From: Linyphia triangularis
Lineage: Eukaryota; Arthropoda; Arachnida; Araneae; Linyphiidae
Assembly (NCBI GenBank): GCA_963978545.1
Contig: OZ021731.1
Span: 25,564,093 to 25,628,092 of the forward strand
Direction: 5' to 3'
Length of the DNA: 64,000 nucleotides
The notes under the pieces are model-generated. The model ran no database searches. It was not told the DNA's origin and worked only from the letters and a program-made list of their open reading frames with translations. Both the position numbers and the translations under genes were made by a program. How positions within the stretch are numbered: position 1 is the stretch's first letter; each line of letters starts with the position of its first letter. Of the stretch, positions 63,830-64,000 are shown piece by piece.

Positions 63830-64000
63830 TTGGCTGACAATAACTGTTAATAGAGTTGTTTAGGGTGGCTATTAAGCCTTCTTCTGCTTCAATTCAATTG
63901 ACAATAACTGTTAATAGAGTTGTTTAGGATGGGTATAAGCCTTCTTTCGCTTCAATTCAATTGACTTGGTTGACAATAACTGCTAATAGAGTTGTTTAGG
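63830..64000. repeat. Tandem repeat of about 66-72 bp at the right edge
   Basis: Three partial units share gacaataactgttaatagag then ttgtttagg and a cttcnattcaattgac segment. The array continues past the window. It lies in FAR-B intron 8. Confidence 0.8.

Overview
This window is AT-rich eukaryotic DNA. Genes are split by long introns (up to 9.7 kb), and transposable elements occupy much of the space between exons. The fatty acyl-CoA reductase sequences, the density of tRNA-derived SINEs, Tc1/mariner and hAT elements and Helitrons suggest an arthropod, most likely an arachnid (spider). That taxonomic call rests on family knowledge, not on a search. No bacterial-style operon, CRISPR array or genuine tRNA/rRNA gene is visible.

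The genic content is two head-to-tail fatty acyl-CoA reductase (FAR) genes on the + strand. Window 186-9531 holds the last three coding exons of an upstream copy (here FAR-A): the C-terminal helical region and a hydrophobic membrane-anchor tail ending at TGA 9529-9531. Window 24051-63628 holds the first eight coding exons of a second copy (FAR-B): start codon, TGxxGxxG dinucleotide-binding loop, NAD-binding fold and YxxxK active site. It runs off the right edge before its C-terminal domain. All exon junctions are in frame, giving 305 continuous codons for FAR-B. Enzymes of this family reduce fatty acyl-CoA to fatty alcohol with NADPH, for wax, cuticular lipid, ether lipid or pheromone synthesis.

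Layout: 1-9.5 kb, FAR-A 3' end, with an intron carrying three solo LTRs of one family, a LINE fragment and an internally deleted mariner. 9.8-11.7 kb, a hAT element with perfect 8-bp target duplication in the probable FAR-A 3' UTR. 12-24 kb, intergenic, with a 278-bp satellite, a tandem poly(A)-containing repeat, and a 1.5-kb foldback element ending 34 bp before the putative FAR-B TATA box. 24-64 kb, FAR-B, whose introns hold two Helitrons (one with a 148-bp tandem array), three copies of one SINE, two LINEs, a LINE/PIF/foldback/hAT nest, several hAT and TA-flanked inverted-repeat elements, and a (TA)n microsatellite split by a probable solo LTR.

I found no wholly new biological system. The most useful observations are the tandem FAR pair and its splice peculiarities (a GC-AG intron, a CAG-CAG acceptor, and a hAT insertion 26 bp from an acceptor), and several transposon insertions whose target duplications or paralogous empty sites give a readable history.
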